A DNA stretch of 64,000 nucleotides, taken from assembly GCF_000179915.2 (NCBI RefSeq), contig NC_014963.1, forward strand, positions 1,054,001 through 1,118,000. Reading direction: 5' to 3'. The stretch is from Terriglobus saanensis SP1PR4 (GTDB lineage: Bacteria; Acidobacteriota; Terriglobia; Terriglobales; Acidobacteriaceae). Below, one piece after another: positions 48,554-56,782 of the stretch. Below the pieces are notes generated by a model. The model saw nothing but the letters and a program-made list of their open reading frames with translations. It was not told the origin of the DNA and made no database searches. Each line of letters begins with the position of its first letter. The stretch's first letter is position 1. The position numbers and the translations under genes are program-made.

Positions 48554-49567
48554 ATGAACCGCCGAGATGTCTTGAAGTACTCTGCTTATGCGGCCGCATT
48601 CTCTGCTTCTCCATCGCTCGTTTCCGCACAGAAGACCTCCAATTCGGAGTTGCTCACGCGCGGGGATGCTTTGAATCCAAGCGGAATCCGCATGGCGGGT
48701 ATCCAGATGATTCCCGTCGTAGGAGGCAAGTATAAGGTCTGGACGAAGCGGATTGGTTCCGGACCGATCAAAGTGTTATTGCTGCACGGAGGGCCTGGAG
48801 CAACGCACGAGTATCTCGAAGCCATGGAGTCCTTCCTGCCGCAGGCGGGCATCGAGATGTACTACTACGACCAGCTTGGTGTGGGTAACTCCGATGTTCC
48901 CGATGACCCGGCGCTTTGGACTTTGCCGCGTTACCTGAGCGAAGTGGAAGAGGTTCGTCGCGGGCTGGGCCTGGACCACTTTGTTCTCTACGGCCACTCG
49001 TGGGGTGGCATCCTCGCGATGGAGTATGCGCTGACTTATCCGCAGCATCTGCGCGGTTTGGTGATCTCGAATATGACGGCGGGCATCCAGTCTTATTTGA
49101 AGCGAATTGCCGTGCTTAAAGCGCAGATGCTTTCGCCTGAGATGCGGTCGCGATTGGACGCACTGGAAGCTGCGAAAGACTATGACAATCCCGAGTACTC
49201 AAGGATTGTGGAGGAGAACCTCTACCCGCAGGTGCTTTGTCGCACGAAGCCTTGGCCCGAACCATTTGACCGTTCGTTTCGCCACTTAAACCAGAAGATC
49301 TACAACCAGATGCAGGGCAAGAGCGAATTCGAAGTGACGGGCAACCTGAAGGATTGGGAGCGCTGGGACCGGCTCCATGAGATCAAAGTGAAGACACTTA
49401 CGATGGGCGCGACTTACGACGAGATGGATCCTGCCGACATGAAAAAGATGGCGACCATGATGCCGAACGCCAGTTATGCCTTCTGTCCCAATGGAAGCCA
49501 CATGGCCTTATGGGACGATCAGGCCGTCTACTTCAAGCAGCTTCTCGCTTTCCTGGGCAGCGTGTAA
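48554..49567 (+). CDS. Tat-exported proline-iminopeptidase-like alpha/beta hydrolase
   Basis: 337 residues from ATG 48554, with AGGAG eight bases upstream. The start MNRRDVLKYSAYAAAFSASP is a twin-arginine signal (RRDVLK). The alpha/beta hydrolase follows: LLHGGPGATHEYLEAMESF (HGGPG oxyanion loop), the nucleophile LYGHSWGGILAMEYAL, acid in TMGATYDEMDPADM and histidine PNGSHMALWDDQ. The HGGPG and GHSWGG pair is typical of proline iminopeptidases and related tricorn-factor hydrolases. Likely periplasmic, folded before export. Convergent with the GlxA-like regulator, one base between stop codons. Confidence 0.87.
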   Translation: MNRRDVLKYSAYAAAFSASPSLVSAQKTSNSELLTRGDALNPSGIRMAGIQMIPVVGGKYKVWTKRIGSGPIKVLLLHGGPGATHEYLEAMESFLPQAGIEMYYYDQLGVGNSDVPDDPALWTLPRYLSEVEEVRRGLGLDHFVLYGHSWGGILAMEYALTYPQHLRGLVISNMTAGIQSYLKRIAVLKAQMLSPEMRSRLDALEAAKDYDNPEYSRIVEENLYPQVLCRTKPWPEPFDRSFRHLNQKIYNQMQGKSEFEVTGNLKDWERWDRLHEIKVKTLTMGATYDEMDPADMKKMATMMPNASYAFCPNGSHMALWDDQAVYFKQLLAFLGSV

Positions 49568-49568
49568 T

Positions 49569-50525
49569 TCAATCGCTCAAATTTCGCGACCGATTGAAGC
49601 GGGTAGCGTAAGCGCTGGGTGAGATGCCGATCACGCGCATGAAGGTTCGTCGCATGGCATCTGCTGTGGCAAATCCGCAGGTGTCTGCGATCTCCTTGAG
49701 ACCGAGAGAAGAGCTGTCGATCTGCTGCTGCGCGGCTTCTACGCGCATGCGGTCTACGAACTGGCCGGGATTCATGCGGGTCTCGCGAAGACAGACGCGG
49801 GTGAAGTGACGTGCGCTCATGCCGATGCGTTCGGCCAATCTCTCTATGGTGAGATCGTCGCGCAGGTGTTCGAGCATCCAAACTTGTAGTTCGCGTAGCG
49901 GTTGTGAGGTGATCGCCTGCCGCGAGAGCATGTGACTGTACTGCGATTGCCCACCGGGGCGAACGAGAAACATCACAAGATGGCGCGCGATCTCCAGCGC
50001 GACGGCGTGTCCGCAATCTTCTTCGACGAGAGCGAGGGAGAGATCCATACCGGCGGTGATTCCTGCCGAGGTGTAGATCGAACCGTCTTTCAAAAAAATC
50101 GGATCCGGTTTTACCTGGACGGCGGGGAATTCTTTGGCGAGACGATCGCAAAAGTTCCAATGCGTGACGGCCTGTCTTCCGTCGAGGAGACCTGTAGCAG
50201 CCAGGGTAAACGCACCTGTACAGATGGTGGCGATGCGGCGTGAGCGCGAGGCTGCGTCTCTGATCCATGCGAGAAGCTTTTCATCGTAGACTCCGCTCTC
50301 TGCACCGAGTCCGCCTGCGATCACGAGCGTGTCGATGGGACCTGTTATCTCTTCCAGAGGTTTGGCGCCGGTTAAGGAGATTCCGCGATGCGTTTCCAGA
50401 ACGGATGCGCCGTCGGGGGAGCCGAGTTCCACGGTGTAACCCGGAGCACTTGAAAACACTTCGAGGGGCCCGGTGACATCGAGGACCTGAACGGGTGCGG
50501 CACCTGTGATTACGATTCGACGCAT
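49569..50525 (-). CDS. GlxA-type transcriptional regulator (DJ-1/PfpI + AraC DNA-binding domain)
   Basis: 318 residues. Residues ~1-175 are a DJ-1/PfpI domain (IVITGAAPVQVLDVTGPLEVF; LVIAGGLGAESG; the nucleophile-elbow ATICTGAFTLAATGLLDG with Cys). Residues ~210-318 are AraC/XylS with two helix-turn-helices: LTIERLAERIGMSARHFTRVC and LKEIADTCGFATADAMRRTFMRVIGISPSAY. In such proteins the PfpI part senses a ligand, often a nitrogen compound. Divergent from the HD-domain gene with a palindrome between. Target likely the HD gene. Confidence 0.88.
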   Translation of the reverse strand: MRRIVITGAAPVQVLDVTGPLEVFSSAPGYTVELGSPDGASVLETHRGISLTGAKPLEEITGPIDTLVIAGGLGAESGVYDEKLLAWIRDAASRSRRIATICTGAFTLAATGLLDGRQAVTHWNFCDRLAKEFPAVQVKPDPIFLKDGSIYTSAGITAGMDLSLALVEEDCGHAVALEIARHLVMFLVRPGGQSQYSHMLSRQAITSQPLRELQVWMLEHLRDDLTIERLAERIGMSARHFTRVCLRETRMNPGQFVDRMRVEAAQQQIDSSSLGLKEIADTCGFATADAMRRTFMRVIGISPSAYATRFNRSRNLSD

Positions 50526-50585
50526 GTCTGAGTGTACGAAAGGTGATGTCCGAAAATGCAGTTTCTGTGTCGTGGCGTACGGGGA

Positions 50586-50610
50586 ACAAGACTCCTAACG
50601 TAGGTCTTGT
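50586..50610. promoter_or_regulatory. Operator-like inverted repeat upstream of the HD-domain gene
   Basis: ACAAGAC (50586-50592) and GTCTTGT (50604-50610) are exact inverted repeats with CCTA..TAGG nested inside. It lies between the divergent GlxA-like regulator and the HD gene, 24 bases from the HD start, so it is a candidate regulator binding site. Confidence 0.5.
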
Positions 50611-50633
50611 AAGCAAAAACGAGGAGAGACAAC

Positions 50634-51284
50634 ATGCCGACGATGAACGCTTTATTGCAGATTCCCGATTCCAAACTCGCCAAGGAAGCCACAGAGATCC
50701 TTCGCACATACGCCACCAGCCTGATCTACAACCATTCGCTGCGCGTCTATCTATTTGCTGCAGAGCAGGGACGCGAGAAGAAATTGCATTTTGATCCTGA
50801 ACTGCTTTACATCAGCGCTGCCTTTCACGATCTGGGACTGGTCAAGGAGTTCTCCAGCGCCGACGAGCGTTTTGAAGTGGATGGCGCCAATGCTGCGCGG
50901 CGGTTCCTGGCCTCACACGGTATTCCGGAGGAGCAGGTGCAGACGGCCTGGGAGGCGATTGCCTTGCACACCACGCCGGGTGTGACGCAGTACATGCGTC
51001 CCGAAGTCGCGCTGCTGTATACCGGTGTCGGTCTGGACGTGCTGGGTGAAGGCTTCGAGGGCTTTCCCACCGAGCTGCGCGAGGAGATCGTCGCGCAGTA
51101 TCCGCGAGAGGACTTCAAAGCGGGGATCGTGCAGGCGTTCTTTGGTGGATTCGCCCATAAGCCCGGAACGACCTTTGGTACCGTAAAGGCCGATGTCTGC
51201 GAGCGTTTTATTCCTGGGTACCGGAGTCCGAACTTCTGCGATCTGATTGCTGCGTCGCTGTTTCCGGACTCCCGTTCCTCGTAG
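50634..51284 (+). CDS. HD-domain phosphohydrolase-family protein (cyanamide-hydratase-like)
   Basis: 216 residues; GAGGAGAG lies five bases before the ATG. HD-domain metal ligands: NHSLRVYLFAA (His), AAFHDLGLVKE (HD), and a later His in WEAIALHTTPG with Asp further on (GVGLDVLG). The spacing and the FEVDGANAARRFLASHG segment resemble the cyanamide hydratase / DDI2-like subfamily of HD proteins, where the ligand is zinc and the substrate a small nitrile-like molecule. The GlxA-type regulator next door fits a nitrogen-compound detox role, but the substrate is not shown. Confidence 0.8.
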   Translation: MPTMNALLQIPDSKLAKEATEILRTYATSLIYNHSLRVYLFAAEQGREKKLHFDPELLYISAAFHDLGLVKEFSSADERFEVDGANAARRFLASHGIPEEQVQTAWEAIALHTTPGVTQYMRPEVALLYTGVGLDVLGEGFEGFPTELREEIVAQYPREDFKAGIVQAFFGGFAHKPGTTFGTVKADVCERFIPGYRSPNFCDLIAASLFPDSRSS

Positions 51285-51468
51285 GAGGAAGGATATTCGA
51301 ATCGGAACGTGGGCCGCATTTATCCTATGTACCGAGGTCCGGTAAAGGGAGTTTCTCTTTCCCGCCTCTGGGCCCTCGAATATCCACGCGTGGGACGCGC
51401 AGATGCTGTTCCTCGCAGAACACGGCGATTGCGTATGAAGCGCTTGCCTAACTCGGAAAGGAACAAAC

Positions 51469-51984
51469 ATGTCGAACACAGCTGAACTTATCGCTCGCCA
51501 AAAGGCTCCGTTGGCTACACCTTCGGATATCGACGCCAAATCGGTGAAAGATATCACCGGAGCTCTCAACGCTTTGCTGGCCGATGTCTTCACCCTTTAC
51601 CTCAAGACGAAGAACTTTCATTGGCATATGAGCGGTCCTCACTTCCGCGACTATCATCTTCTGCTCGACGATCACGGCGACCAGCTTTTTGCTATGACCG
51701 ATGACATCGCAGAACGTGTTCGCAAGATCGGGGGAACAACGATTCGTTCGATCGGGCAGATCGCACGTTTGCAGCGTATTGCCGACAACGATGCGGAGTA
51801 CGTTACGCCGAAGGACATGCTGAGCGAGCTGCATGAGGATGAGAAAGCGCTTGTTTTGAGCATGCGCGCTGCCCATGTGCTCTGTGACGACGCGGAGGAT
51901 GTCGCGACGGCGAGTCTTTTGGAGAACTGGATCGACCAATCGCAGCGCCGCGGCTGGTTCCTCTTTGAATCGACACGCAACTAA
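51469..51984 (+). CDS. dps: Dps-family ferritin-like DNA-protection protein
   Basis: 171 residues; GGAAAGGAAC is upstream of the ATG. Four-helix bundle with the ferroxidase ligands of Dps: His in LKTKNFHWHMSGPHFRDYH, and Asp/Glu in HLLLDDHGDQLFAMTDDIAER. The RKIGGTTIRSIGQIARLQRI loop and AAHVLCDDAEDVATASLLENWIDQS helix also fit. The N terminus is long enough (about 25 residues) to bind DNA but has few lysines. It oxidises Fe2+ with peroxide and stores iron. Stand-alone gene with a hairpin after it. Confidence 0.9.
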   Translation: MSNTAELIARQKAPLATPSDIDAKSVKDITGALNALLADVFTLYLKTKNFHWHMSGPHFRDYHLLLDDHGDQLFAMTDDIAERVRKIGGTTIRSIGQIARLQRIADNDAEYVTPKDMLSELHEDEKALVLSMRAAHVLCDDAEDVATASLLENWIDQSQRRGWFLFESTRN

Positions 51985-51988
51985 ACAC

Positions 51989-52022
51989 ACGCCTGCACGA
52001 GGATAAGTCCTTGTGTAGGCGT
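51989..52022 (+). terminator. Terminator-like hairpin after dps
   Basis: ACGCCTGCACGAGGA pairs with TCCTTGTGTAGGCGT over 15 bp (two G-T wobbles) around TAAG, five bases after the stop codon. No T-tract. Confidence 0.5.
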
Positions 52023-52109
52023 ACCTTCGCGTATTCAGGATGAAGCGCCGAAGGTTGCGCCGTGCGCCGCATAAAAGGGCTTGGAGCGGGTAGACGGTAC
52101 ACTGAATGA

Positions 52110-53915
52110 ATGCCGCCGATCATTAACGCTCAGTCGCTGAGCAAGCGTTTTGGAGCGAAGCCGCTCTTTGAAGATATTTCGTTCACCATCAATGATGGCG
52201 ACCGCATTGGCTTGATTGGGCCAAACGGCGCTGGAAAATCCACGTTGCTGGCGATTCTTGCCGGACGCGAAGACACCGATACGGGTGAAGTCGCGATGCG
52301 GAAACGCGCGCGCGTGGGCTATGTCGTCCAGAACTCCGAGTTTGCACCGGGGCAGTCGATCCGCCACGTACTGGAGCGGGCGCTGCACGCCGCAGGTGTG
52401 CCGGAGGGCGAGCGGGAGCAGAGGCTTCGCGAGACGCTGGGACGAACAGGGTTTGTGGACGAGAACGCGGAGGCTGCGAAGCTCTCCGGCGGATGGCGCA
52501 AGCGCCTGGCGATCGCCGAAGGTGCCGTAACCGGCCCCGACGTTTTGCTGCTGGATGAACCGACGAACCATCTCGATCTGGGCGGCATTCACTGGCTGGA
52601 AGAGCTTTTGTCGCAGGCTCCGTTTGCGTGCGTAATTATTTCGCATGATCGCTACTTTCTTGAAGAAGTCGCCAACGAGACGATGGAGTTGAACCGCGTC
52701 TATGCGGGCGGCGCTCTGCGTGTGAAGGGCAAGTATTCCAAGTTCCTGGAAGAGCGCGAGCTTTACCTGGAGGCGCAGACAAAGCAGCAGGATGCGCTGA
52801 AGAACCGTGTGAAGACCGAAGTGGAGTGGCTTCGCCGCGGACCCAAGGCTCGTACGACGAAGAGCAAGGCGCGTATCGATTCAGCCCACGAGATGATGGG
52901 TCAGTTGGCCGAGGTAAATCAGCGGACGAAGACCACGTCTGCGGGCATTGATTTCACGGCGACGGATCGCCAGACCAAGCGACTGGTAGAGATGGAAGAT
53001 GTAGGCTGCGTTCTGGGTGAACGGACGATTCTGAACAAGCTGGACTTTGTTATGACAGCGGGAATGCGTCTGGGCCTGGTGGGGCCGAATGGTTCCGGCA
53101 AGACCACGCTGCTGAAGCTGTTGACGGGCGAACTGGAACCGACGCGCGGAACGATCAAGCGCGCACAGATGCTGCGGACAGTTTACTTCTCGCAGAACCG
53201 CGAGATCGATACGAGCCTGACGCTGCGCCGCGCGCTGGCGCCCGAGGGCGACTCCGTGGTGCATAACGGCAACGTGATTCACGTGGCGAGTTGGGCTTCG
53301 CGTTTTCTCTTCACGGGTGAGCAGTTGAACCAGCCGGTAGAGCGGTTGAGCGGTGGCGAGCGGGCGCGCGTGTTGATCGCGCGGCTGATGCTGCAGCCCG
53401 CCGATCTTCTACTGATGGATGAGCCGACAAACGATCTGGATATCCCGACGCTTGAGATTCTGGAGGCGAGCCTTCTGGAGTATCCCGGAGCGCTGGTGCT
53501 GGTGACGCATGACCGCTACATGCTGGACCGCGTGAGTACGACGGTGCTTGGTCTCGATGGCAAGGGCGCGACAGAGCGGTTTGCCGATTTTGCCCAGTGG
53601 GAAGAGTGGATGGTGGCGCGTGACGGCGATCTGAGCGAAGAGCTTCTGAGCGTTGGACCTCGCACTGCCGAAGTGAAGAGCAAGGCGACGAAGAAGAAGC
53701 TCTCGTATCTCGACCAGCGCGATTGGGATTCGATCGAGAAGCGCGTGGAAGAGGCCGAGGCCCGGTTGAACGCGGCACATGACAAGCTGGAGGATTCGGC
53801 GGTGACATCGGATGCGGTGAAGTTGCAGGCGGCGCTGGATGAGCAGGCGAGCGCACAAGAGGCCATGGATGGTTTGTATGCGCGTTGGGCTGAACTGGCT
53901 GAGAAGGCTGGATAA
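52110..53915 (+). CDS. ABC-F family ATPase (Uup-like)
   Basis: 601 residues, two ABC domains and no membrane part. First: Walker A IGLIGPNGAGKSTLLAIL, signature LSGGWRKRLAIAEG, Walker B VLLLDEPTNHLDLGG. Second: LVGPNGSGKTTLLKLL, LSGGERARVLIARLM, LLLMDEPTNDLD. The linker between them has the basic ABC-F P-site-tRNA-interaction segment (EVEWLRRGPKARTTKSKARI). The last ~75 residues form a coiled-coil tail (DWDSIEKRVEEAEARLNAAHD...), as in Uup, which binds DNA. It acts on the ribosome in translation quality control. No antibiotic-resistance signature is clear. Confidence 0.92.
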   Translation: MPPIINAQSLSKRFGAKPLFEDISFTINDGDRIGLIGPNGAGKSTLLAILAGREDTDTGEVAMRKRARVGYVVQNSEFAPGQSIRHVLERALHAAGVPEGEREQRLRETLGRTGFVDENAEAAKLSGGWRKRLAIAEGAVTGPDVLLLDEPTNHLDLGGIHWLEELLSQAPFACVIISHDRYFLEEVANETMELNRVYAGGALRVKGKYSKFLEERELYLEAQTKQQDALKNRVKTEVEWLRRGPKARTTKSKARIDSAHEMMGQLAEVNQRTKTTSAGIDFTATDRQTKRLVEMEDVGCVLGERTILNKLDFVMTAGMRLGLVGPNGSGKTTLLKLLTGELEPTRGTIKRAQMLRTVYFSQNREIDTSLTLRRALAPEGDSVVHNGNVIHVASWASRFLFTGEQLNQPVERLSGGERARVLIARLMLQPADLLLMDEPTNDLDIPTLEILEASLLEYPGALVLVTHDRYMLDRVSTTVLGLDGKGATERFADFAQWEEWMVARDGDLSEELLSVGPRTAEVKSKATKKKLSYLDQRDWDSIEKRVEEAEARLNAAHDKLEDSAVTSDAVKLQAALDEQASAQEAMDGLYARWAELAEKAG

Positions 53916-53972
53916 TAGGCCCTCCCCGATGGCCGGAAAGCAACCTCGGCAAACGTAGGGCGTGCTGCCACA

Positions 53973-55178
53973 TCAGGTGGGGCCTTGCTTCAAGATAAGT
54001 GCGTTTTGTGGACTGACGGAGCTAGATCTAAGTTGGAACCTATCCGCGAGTCTATGGCCAATCCTGATCATTGGACGCTCGACCACATAATAGCTAACGA
54101 GTGCCGCAATTAAGGTGAAGAGGTAGCGCAACGGAAATGACGACATAATGACTAGAGGGTGCCAGGTGATTCCCATTTCCGGTCGCGCTGGTAAGAAGAA
54201 CAATACATGCCACAGGTAAAGACTGTAAGACAAGCGCCCCACGTACCGAATTGCTCTATTTTCCAGAAACCTAGTAGAGAGGCTCCTGGGATGGGTCACG
54301 GTAGACACAATCCAAAGAGTGAAGCAATAGAAGATGTATTTCTCAGATCGATCCAGTGTGTCCGTCGTAAAGAGGCCGCTCGGCTGGTTTACGGTTCTCA
54401 GGCTCACGAGTAGAACCGTAATCAGAACTGTTATCCAAGGAGACAGATAGGCTTTTACGGTTTCAAGGTTTTTCTTGTTTTGAAGCAGCGCGGCTGCTAG
54501 CGCCGCGAATAATAAATAAGGAAGAACGACATTCGTCATTCGGAATCGGGAAGCCAAGTCGATATGGCATACGTTGACAAGAAGCCTGTTCAGGATGACA
54601 GAACTGAACCAGAGACTGGCGAGGACGAGAATACGCCTTCTCTTGAAGAAAAAAAGTGTTGCCGAGATCAGGATGTAAAAATGTTCCTCTACGGCCAAGG
54701 TCCAGAAGTGACCAGTGAGCAGAGTTCTAATGTTCTCCCGCGCTGACACGTGCGAGTTATACAAAAAGTTCTGATATCCAAACAGTGCACCGATCCAAAA
54801 TTTTGGTGACTCCATAACTACGCCGCCCACCATGAGCAAACCCACCACTCCCAGATAGGCGCAGGCGGCAGGCTGAATACGAAAAAATCTTCGTATGTAA
54901 AAAGAGGCGATCTTGAACGTCGCGAATTTTTCCTCTTCGCCCAATATGCGTGAGCAGATTAGAAAGCCGCTAATGGCAAAGAAAAGCTCCAATCCCCACG
55001 CAGTGCGAATTTTGAAGGCTTGCAGGGAAAAATTTCCAGTCCATGCATCGTGATGGATCATAACAGCGGCGATGGCGATCGCGCGCCAGCCATCCAGACT
55101 TGGTAAATAGCCTGATTTCGTTTGCCGTACTGGAAGTGTTGTTGAATTTATTGAAGTTTGCACAATACCTTTTGCCAT
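53973..55178 (-). CDS. Acyltransferase-3 family membrane protein (OafA/NolL-like)
   Basis: 401 residues from ATG 55178; a TTG at 55208 is possible. About ten helices. The opening YLPSLDGWRAIAIAAVMIHHD and AWGLELFFAISGFLICSRIL are the family motifs, with the catalytic His pair; LLTGHFWTLAVEEHFYIL and SYSLYLWHVLFFLPARPE follow. It moves an acyl group, typically acetyl, onto a cell-surface sugar such as O-antigen or peptidoglycan. The gene is clearly AT-richer than neighbours, as is its promoter side, which suggests recent acquisition. No flanking mobile element seen. Confidence 0.87.
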   Translation of the reverse strand: MAKGIVQTSINSTTLPVRQTKSGYLPSLDGWRAIAIAAVMIHHDAWTGNFSLQAFKIRTAWGLELFFAISGFLICSRILGEEEKFATFKIASFYIRRFFRIQPAACAYLGVVGLLMVGGVVMESPKFWIGALFGYQNFLYNSHVSARENIRTLLTGHFWTLAVEEHFYILISATLFFFKRRRILVLASLWFSSVILNRLLVNVCHIDLASRFRMTNVVLPYLLFAALAAALLQNKKNLETVKAYLSPWITVLITVLLVSLRTVNQPSGLFTTDTLDRSEKYIFYCFTLWIVSTVTHPRSLSTRFLENRAIRYVGRLSYSLYLWHVLFFLPARPEMGITWHPLVIMSSFPLRYLFTLIAALVSYYVVERPMIRIGHRLADRFQLRSSSVSPQNALILKQGPT

Positions 55179-55359
55179 TTGAGATTCACTGAGATCACGG
55201 ACACACAATGAAAATTGAGGACAGTTGGAACCGACCCTCCAGGGCTGGTATATGGGATTTCTTTCAGAGTGTGCGTGTTTTGGTTGCCTAAGAGCTAAAG
55301 TCGAGGAGAGACGTGGGCGATCTTAATGTGTGTGGGCTCGTGAAGGGGATGGAAGAGAC

Positions 55360-55412
55360 AAAGCAGATCCTTCCGCTTCGCTGTGGGATGACAAAGAGAA
55401 GCGGAAGGACAA
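55360..55412. repeat. Palindromic intergenic repeat, family A (compact copy)
   Basis: AAGCAGATCCTTCCGCTTCG at 55361 with GGGATGACAAAG and then GAGAAGCGGAAGGAC: a compact copy of the A-type palindrome, at the 3' end of fabI, eight bases before its stop. Confidence 0.6.
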
Positions 55413-55420
55413 AAGAGATC

Positions 55421-56188
55421 TTAGAGACCTGTGACGTTGTATCCACAGTCGACGAAGGTGACTTCGCCGGTGATGCCGCTGGCGAGGTCGGATGCGAGGA
55501 AGATGGCCGCGTTGCCGACTTCGACGGTCTCTACGTTGCGGTGAAGCGGGGCGCGTTCTTCCACGGCGTTCAGGATCTTGTTGAAGTCGCCGATGCCGCG
55601 TGCGGCGAGCGTTTTGATGGGGCCTGCGGAGATGGCGTTGACGCGGATCTTCTTGCTGCCGAGCGAGGCGGCAAGGTAGCGCACCGTGGCTTCCAGTGCG
55701 GCCTTGGCGACGCCCATGGCGTTGTAGTTGGGGAAGACCTTGGTGGAGCCGTAGTAGGTCAGTGTGAGGATCGAGCCGCCGTCGGTCATGAGTGGAGCTG
55801 CGCCTCGGGCGACGGCAATGAGCGAGTAGGCGCTGACGTCGAGGGCGACGCGGAAGTCTTCCCGTTTCGTTTCGAGGAAGTCGTTCTTGATGGCATCTGC
55901 AGGCGCGAAGGCGACGGAGTGGACGATGATGTCCAGCTTGCCGTAGGTGGCCTTGAGCTGTTCGAAGACATTGTCGATTTCAGCATCGACGGAGACGTCG
56001 CACTGGAAGGCCTTGGCGTCGTTCAACTCCGGAAGGAGGGCTTCGGCTTCGCGGGCGAGGCGTTCGCTCTGGTAGCAAATGGCGACGCGTGCGCCGGCCT
56101 CATTGAGCTTCTGGGCGATGGCCCAGGCGATGGAGCGCTTGTTGGCGAGGCCGAAGACGACGGCGACTTTTCCCTTGAGATCGATCAT
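55421..56188 (-). CDS. fabI: Enoyl-[acyl-carrier-protein] reductase (NADH)
   Basis: 255 residues. The short-chain dehydrogenase variant of FabI: NAD-binding VVFGLANKRSIAWAIAQKL, acid CDVSVDAEIDN, IVHSVAFAPADA, and the Y-x6-K pair in YYGSTKVFPNYNAMGVAKAALE. LGSKKIRVNAISAGPIKTLAARGI follows. It performs the last step in each fatty-acid elongation cycle. Triclosan target; no FabK or FabV is nearby. Starts 35 bases after the EVE gene, with which it probably shares a transcript. Confidence 0.95.
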   Translation of the reverse strand: MIDLKGKVAVVFGLANKRSIAWAIAQKLNEAGARVAICYQSERLAREAEALLPELNDAKAFQCDVSVDAEIDNVFEQLKATYGKLDIIVHSVAFAPADAIKNDFLETKREDFRVALDVSAYSLIAVARGAAPLMTDGGSILTLTYYGSTKVFPNYNAMGVAKAALEATVRYLAASLGSKKIRVNAISAGPIKTLAARGIGDFNKILNAVEERAPLHRNVETVEVGNAAIFLASDLASGITGEVTFVDCGYNVTGL

Positions 56189-56223
56189 TCTTTTTGTGAT
56201 TTCCTTCCGGCTGATTCCGTTTG

Positions 56224-56601
56224 TCAGGATACCAGCCAGTCGTACTGCTCGTCCGTGAGGGGCACGACGGAGAGGCGGAACTGGCGGAAGAGGATGGAGT
56301 CGGTGAAGACGCCGGCGGCCTTGATGTCAGCGAGAGACTTCGGGGTTTTGAGAGCCTTGACGGGCTTGATGATGACCTTAGGATCCTTGGGATCGCTGGC
56401 GTCTACGCTGACCACCTTCGCCGTACCGACGGCTTCCTTGCCGATGTTCGAGTGGTAGATGACGAGCTTTTCGCCTTTTTTCATCCCACGCAGGTACAGG
56501 AGGGCCTGGTTGTTGGCGATGCCGTCCCACGTGGTCTCGCCGTCGCGGATGAGGTCGTCGAAGGAGTATTTGTTTGGCTCTGATTTCAGGAGATAGGGCA
56601 T
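56224..56601 (-). CDS. EVE-domain protein
   Basis: 125 residues forming one EVE (PUA-like) domain: YLLKSEPNKYSFDDLIRDGETTWDGIANNQALLYLRGMKKGEKLVIYHSN, then GTAKVVSVDASDP, and FRQFRLSVVPLTD. EVE domains bind modified bases in DNA or RNA (for example 5-methylcytosine derivatives). No restriction or modification gene is next to it, so a housekeeping role is more likely than defence. Upstream is an intergenic region with two repeats. Confidence 0.87.
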   Translation of the reverse strand: MPYLLKSEPNKYSFDDLIRDGETTWDGIANNQALLYLRGMKKGEKLVIYHSNIGKEAVGTAKVVSVDASDPKDPKVIIKPVKALKTPKSLADIKAAGVFTDSILFRQFRLSVVPLTDEQYDWLVS

Positions 56602-56642
56602 GGAGTGAGTTTATCGTTTTGGTGGGGATTTGATGGATGCGC

Positions 56643-56690
56643 TTTGCGCATAACCCACACATCGCAAAGAGCGCGATGTATGGGACACCC
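56643..56690. repeat. Palindromic intergenic repeat, family C
   Basis: CCCACACATCGC (56654-56665) and GCGATGTATGGG (56673-56684) pair with one mismatch around AAAGAGC. Close copy of 43264-43309. Confidence 0.7.
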
Positions 56691-56721
56691 AGTTCTGGGG
56701 TTTTCCTCACAAATCAGGTTT

Positions 56722-56774
56722 GTGTGCTCTGCGCGACCCCACCCTTCGCGATGAAGCCGCGAAGAATGGGGCAC
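56722..56774. repeat. Palindromic intergenic repeat, family B
   Basis: GTGCTCTGCGCGACCCCACCC with CTTCGCG and GCGAAGAATGGGGCAC. Third copy of the B palindrome (others 8129-8183, 39549-39601), 32 bases from a family-C copy. Confidence 0.7.
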
Positions 56775-56782
56775 GAGGGTAT

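Noticed and set aside
54207-54746. Short + strand frames in the acyltransferase gene
   Set aside because: Opposite to a clear membrane-protein frame, no RBS, no domain.
55313-56458. 381-codon + strand frame over fabI and the EVE gene
   Set aside because: Spans two genes in another frame and is low complexity.
56224-56601. EVE protein as part of a DNA-modification defence island
   Set aside because: No methyltransferase, nuclease or other defence gene within 20 kb, and the neighbour is fabI.
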